Below, one piece after another: positions 61,952 through 64,000 of a stretch of DNA of 64,000 nucleotides. Each line of letters opens with the position of its first letter. The first letter of the stretch is position 1. The stretch is from Oscillospiraceae bacterium. Its GTDB lineage: Bacteria; Bacillota; Clostridia; Saccharofermentanales; Saccharofermentanaceae. A program made the position numbers and the translations under genes. The stretch is taken from assembly GCA_015069205.1 (NCBI GenBank), contig SVIZ01000001.1:289057-353056 (forward strand), given 5' to 3'. The notes under the pieces are model-generated. The model was not told the DNA's origin. It made no database searches and worked only from the letters and a program-made list of their open reading frames with translations.

Positions 61952-63559
61952 TTAGAATCCGTCCGGGAAACTGTCATTTGCCTGTGCAAAGAAATCATCA
62001 CCTTCAGGCGGAATATCCGCATTATCAGGCATGGGAGGTTCCGGAATAGGACCATCATCCGTGGTCACGCTGTCAAAGTTATAGTTCTGGGAAGCGGCAT
62101 CACCGTCAACCGTTCTTGTATATGAACTTCCGCCCTCTTCAGGATCTTTCTCATTATGTTCGATAAACAGCGTCTTTCTGGGAACCCACCAAACTGAATC
62201 TCTGCCTGTCTTACCATGACGGTTCTTGGACAGATAGATGAATGCAGGCTTTGCATCGTTGTTATCTTTGAAATTGACCTGTTCAGGAGCGTCTTCTGAG
62301 CCGCCTTCCTCGTCTTTTTTCTTATAGTAATCAGGTCTGTCGATAAACATTACTGTATCGGCATCCTGCTCGATCGCACCTGAGTCTCTCAAGTCGGAAA
62401 GCTGCGGCGTGTGATCATCTCTTTGTGCAGCGCCTCTGGACAGCTGTGAAAGCGCAATAAACGGAATATTGAATTCCTTGGCAAGGAGCTTTAGGCTTCT
62501 GGAAATATCGGTAACCTCTTCGTTACGTGATCTTCCGCTCTTGCCGGGCATCGTCATAAGCTGGAGATAGTCGATGATTACGAGTCTCGGCTTATTGGGA
62601 CCTGCAAACAGCTGCTGAAGCTTGGACTTCATCGTGATAGGGTTGGTATCCGAATTATCATCGATAAAGATGGGATATTCAGCAAGTTTCTCAAGTGCAT
62701 GGTCGATCTGTTTTTTATCACTGTCGGTCATCTTGTGAGAGTAGATGATCTCACTGACCGGTTTATTCATGAATGTGGACATAAGTCTCGAAGCGATCTC
62801 CTGCTTACTCATTTCGAGTGAGAAAATAGCAACGGGATTCTGATAGCTTGCTACATTAGCAGCCATGTTTATGGCAAGAGCTGACTTACCCATACTGGGT
62901 CGTGCAGCAAGAATGTTAAGCGAGCCGGGTCTTAATCCGCCCAGCATCGAGTCGAGTCTGGGATAGCCGAGCTTGACCTTACCGCCGGAACTGTCATCTT
63001 TAAGTTCAGACGTGATCTCGTTCATCGTGAGCTTAAGGATATCAGGCATGCCTTCAAAACCCTTTGTCTCGCCGACACCGCGAAGACGTGAGATCTCACC
63101 GATCGCATAATCGACTGCTTCATTTGAACGGAGTCCGCCGCTCAATGTCTTTTTCCTGATATCTTCTACAGCATTAAGAAGCTTGGTCCTGCTGCTGCGT
63201 TCCTTGATAGCATCGATATATCCATTAAATGCAGAAGATACGGCAGTCTGGTCGCCTACACGGTAAACATATCTCTGGCCGCCTGCCTTATCGGAGAGGC
63301 CTCTGCGGTCAATCTCGGCATAAACCGTAATACGGTCGATCTTTTTGTTCTCGAGGAACATATCGGAGATGACATTGAAAATGATGCGGTTGCGCACATC
63401 GGTAAAATCGCCTTCTTCGATCCTGTTCTCTACTGTGCCGAGGATAGCCGTATCCTTGCGCATGCAAAGAGCGAGCAGGGCCATCTCGGCTTCGACTTCA
63501 TTATTGTCGAAAGAGCCCTGGTCGATGAGATTGTTCATGTAGTCCTGATTATCAGCCAT
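61952..63559 (-). CDS. dnaB: Replicative DNA helicase DnaB/DnaC
   Basis: The 535-residue hexameric helicase has the N-terminal DnaB domain (about 20-125) and a RecA-like domain with Walker A ARPSMGKSA (219-227) and Walker B LVIIDYLQLM. The C-terminal 80 residues are an acidic, Pro-rich extension beyond the usual end. No intein is present. It follows rplI by 18 bases, the usual rplI-dnaB order, often found near the replication origin. Confidence 0.96.
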   Translation of the reverse strand: MADNQDYMNNLIDQGSFDNNEVEAEMALLALCMRKDTAILGTVENRIEEGDFTDVRNRIIFNVISDMFLENKKIDRITVYAEIDRRGLSDKAGGQRYVYRVGDQTAVSSAFNGYIDAIKERSSRTKLLNAVEDIRKKTLSGGLRSNEAVDYAIGEISRLRGVGETKGFEGMPDILKLTMNEITSELKDDSSGGKVKLGYPRLDSMLGGLRPGSLNILAARPSMGKSALAINMAANVASYQNPVAIFSLEMSKQEIASRLMSTFMNKPVSEIIYSHKMTDSDKKQIDHALEKLAEYPIFIDDNSDTNPITMKSKLQQLFAGPNKPRLVIIDYLQLMTMPGKSGRSRNEEVTDISRSLKLLAKEFNIPFIALSQLSRGAAQRDDHTPQLSDLRDSGAIEQDADTVMFIDRPDYYKKKDEEGGSEDAPEQVNFKDNNDAKPAFIYLSKNRHGKTGRDSVWWVPRKTLFIEHNEKDPEEGGSSYTRTVDGDAASQNYNFDSVTTDDGPIPEPPMPDNADIPPEGDDFFAQANDSFPDGF

Positions 63560-63577
63560 ATCTCGATAAGATTCTTA

Positions 63578-64000
63578 TCATGCGCCTGTTACGACTTCAA
63601 CGTTGATATCGGCAGATACCTGGGGGTGAAGCTTAACTCTTGTCTTGAACATTCCTGTGTTCTTGATGGGGTTAGAGATAACGACTTTCTTCTTGTCGAT
63701 ATCAAAACCTTCCTTCTTAAGGCTGTCGGAAATATCCTGTGCAGTAACCGCACCATAGAGTCTTCCGTCAGCACCGCCTCTGGCAACTACCTTGAAAACC
63801 TTGCCGTCAAGGATCTTCTTGTTCTCCTGAGCTGCGAGAAGTGCTCTTCTCTCATGCTCAGCCTTGGCGCCGGTCTGAAGCTTTACTTCGTTAAGATTTG
63901 CGGAAGTTACTTCCTTGGCAAGTCCTTTCTTAAACAGAAAATTTCTGGCATATCCGTCGCTTACGTTAACGACCTCATTTGTCTTGCCTACATTCTTTAC
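63578..64000 (-). CDS. rplI: Ribosomal protein bL9, 5' end outside window
   Basis: The frame is open from the right edge to a TGA at 63578-63580, giving 140 residues that start [20 protein letters not shown]. Only about the first 8 residues are missing relative to normal bL9. The N-terminal rRNA-binding domain, long connecting helix and C-terminal domain are all visible. It lies directly upstream of dnaB. Confidence 0.95.
   Translation of the reverse strand, partial: VKNVGKTNEVVNVSDGYARNFLFKKGLAKEVTSANLNEVKLQTGAKAEHERRALLAAQENKKILDGKVFKVVARGGADGRLYGAVTAQDISDSLKKEGFDIDKKKVVISNPIKNTGMFKTRVKLHPQVSADINVEVVTGA

Overview
The window looks like the chromosome of a mid-GC Bacillota, most likely a Clostridia member of the Lachnospirales/Oscillospirales kind. 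The evidence is a Gram-positive style dcw cluster, a MurE with the DNPR motif of meso-diaminopimelate ligases, rimP-nusA-rnpM-rplGA-infB-rbfA and tilS-hpt-ftsH orders, and DUF4004, YunG and DUF2974 families. No phage, IS element, CRISPR-Cas, rRNA or tRNA was seen. Almost every gene is on the minus strand; only a P-loop gene plus mscL (28.6-29.6 kb) and prfC (55.1-56.7 kb) are on the plus strand.

Layout, in plus coordinates with minus genes read right to left. 1-15.1 kb: mraZ, rsmH, an ftsL-like gene, a PASTA-tailed class B PBP, murE, murF, ftsW, murG, ftsQ, ftsZ, nrdR, then a two-component pair whose kinase runs off the left edge. The cluster lacks mraY, murD, murC, murB and ftsA. 15.5-19.8 kb: lgt, rodA and a GH32-PfkB fusion predicted to cleave sucrose and phosphorylate the fructose, closed by tandem terminators. 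19.9-28.4 kb: ribF, truB, nrnA, rbfA, infB, rplGA, rnpM, nusA and rimP, with a terminator-like hairpin in the rimP leader. 28.6-36.0 kb: accessory genes including a P-loop protein, mscL, zinc-ribbon and Ala/Lys-rich membrane proteins, a DUF4004/ArsR pair, a membrane DUF2974 hydrolase, a wall-anchored NodB deacetylase and a YunG-like protein.

36.1-36.63 kb: the most unusual element. Eight imperfect hairpins fill the space between the hpf terminator and the yunG promoter. Four have CCTACTAA/TTAGTAGG arms, are 36 nt long and are separated by 38 nt. Four have CCCACTAA/TTAGTGGG arms, are 38 nt long and are separated by 36 nt. Start-to-start spacing is exactly 74 nt in both halves, while loops and spacers are not conserved. 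I do not recognise it as a known element.

36.7-49.3 kb: hpf, ilvN/ilvB, a zinc-ribbon clostripain-like protease, a flavodiiron protein, and a purine module (xpt, a BMP lipoprotein, and nucleoside-type ABC ATPase and permeases). 49.4-55 kb: a membrane-anchored protein, an SseB-like protein, an AEC transporter, glycerol kinase and malQ. 55-64 kb: prfC, an adenosine deaminase-like gene, ftsH, hpt, tilS, dnaB and rplI (5' end cut off). Envelope growth, translation and transcription factors, and purine salvage dominate the window.
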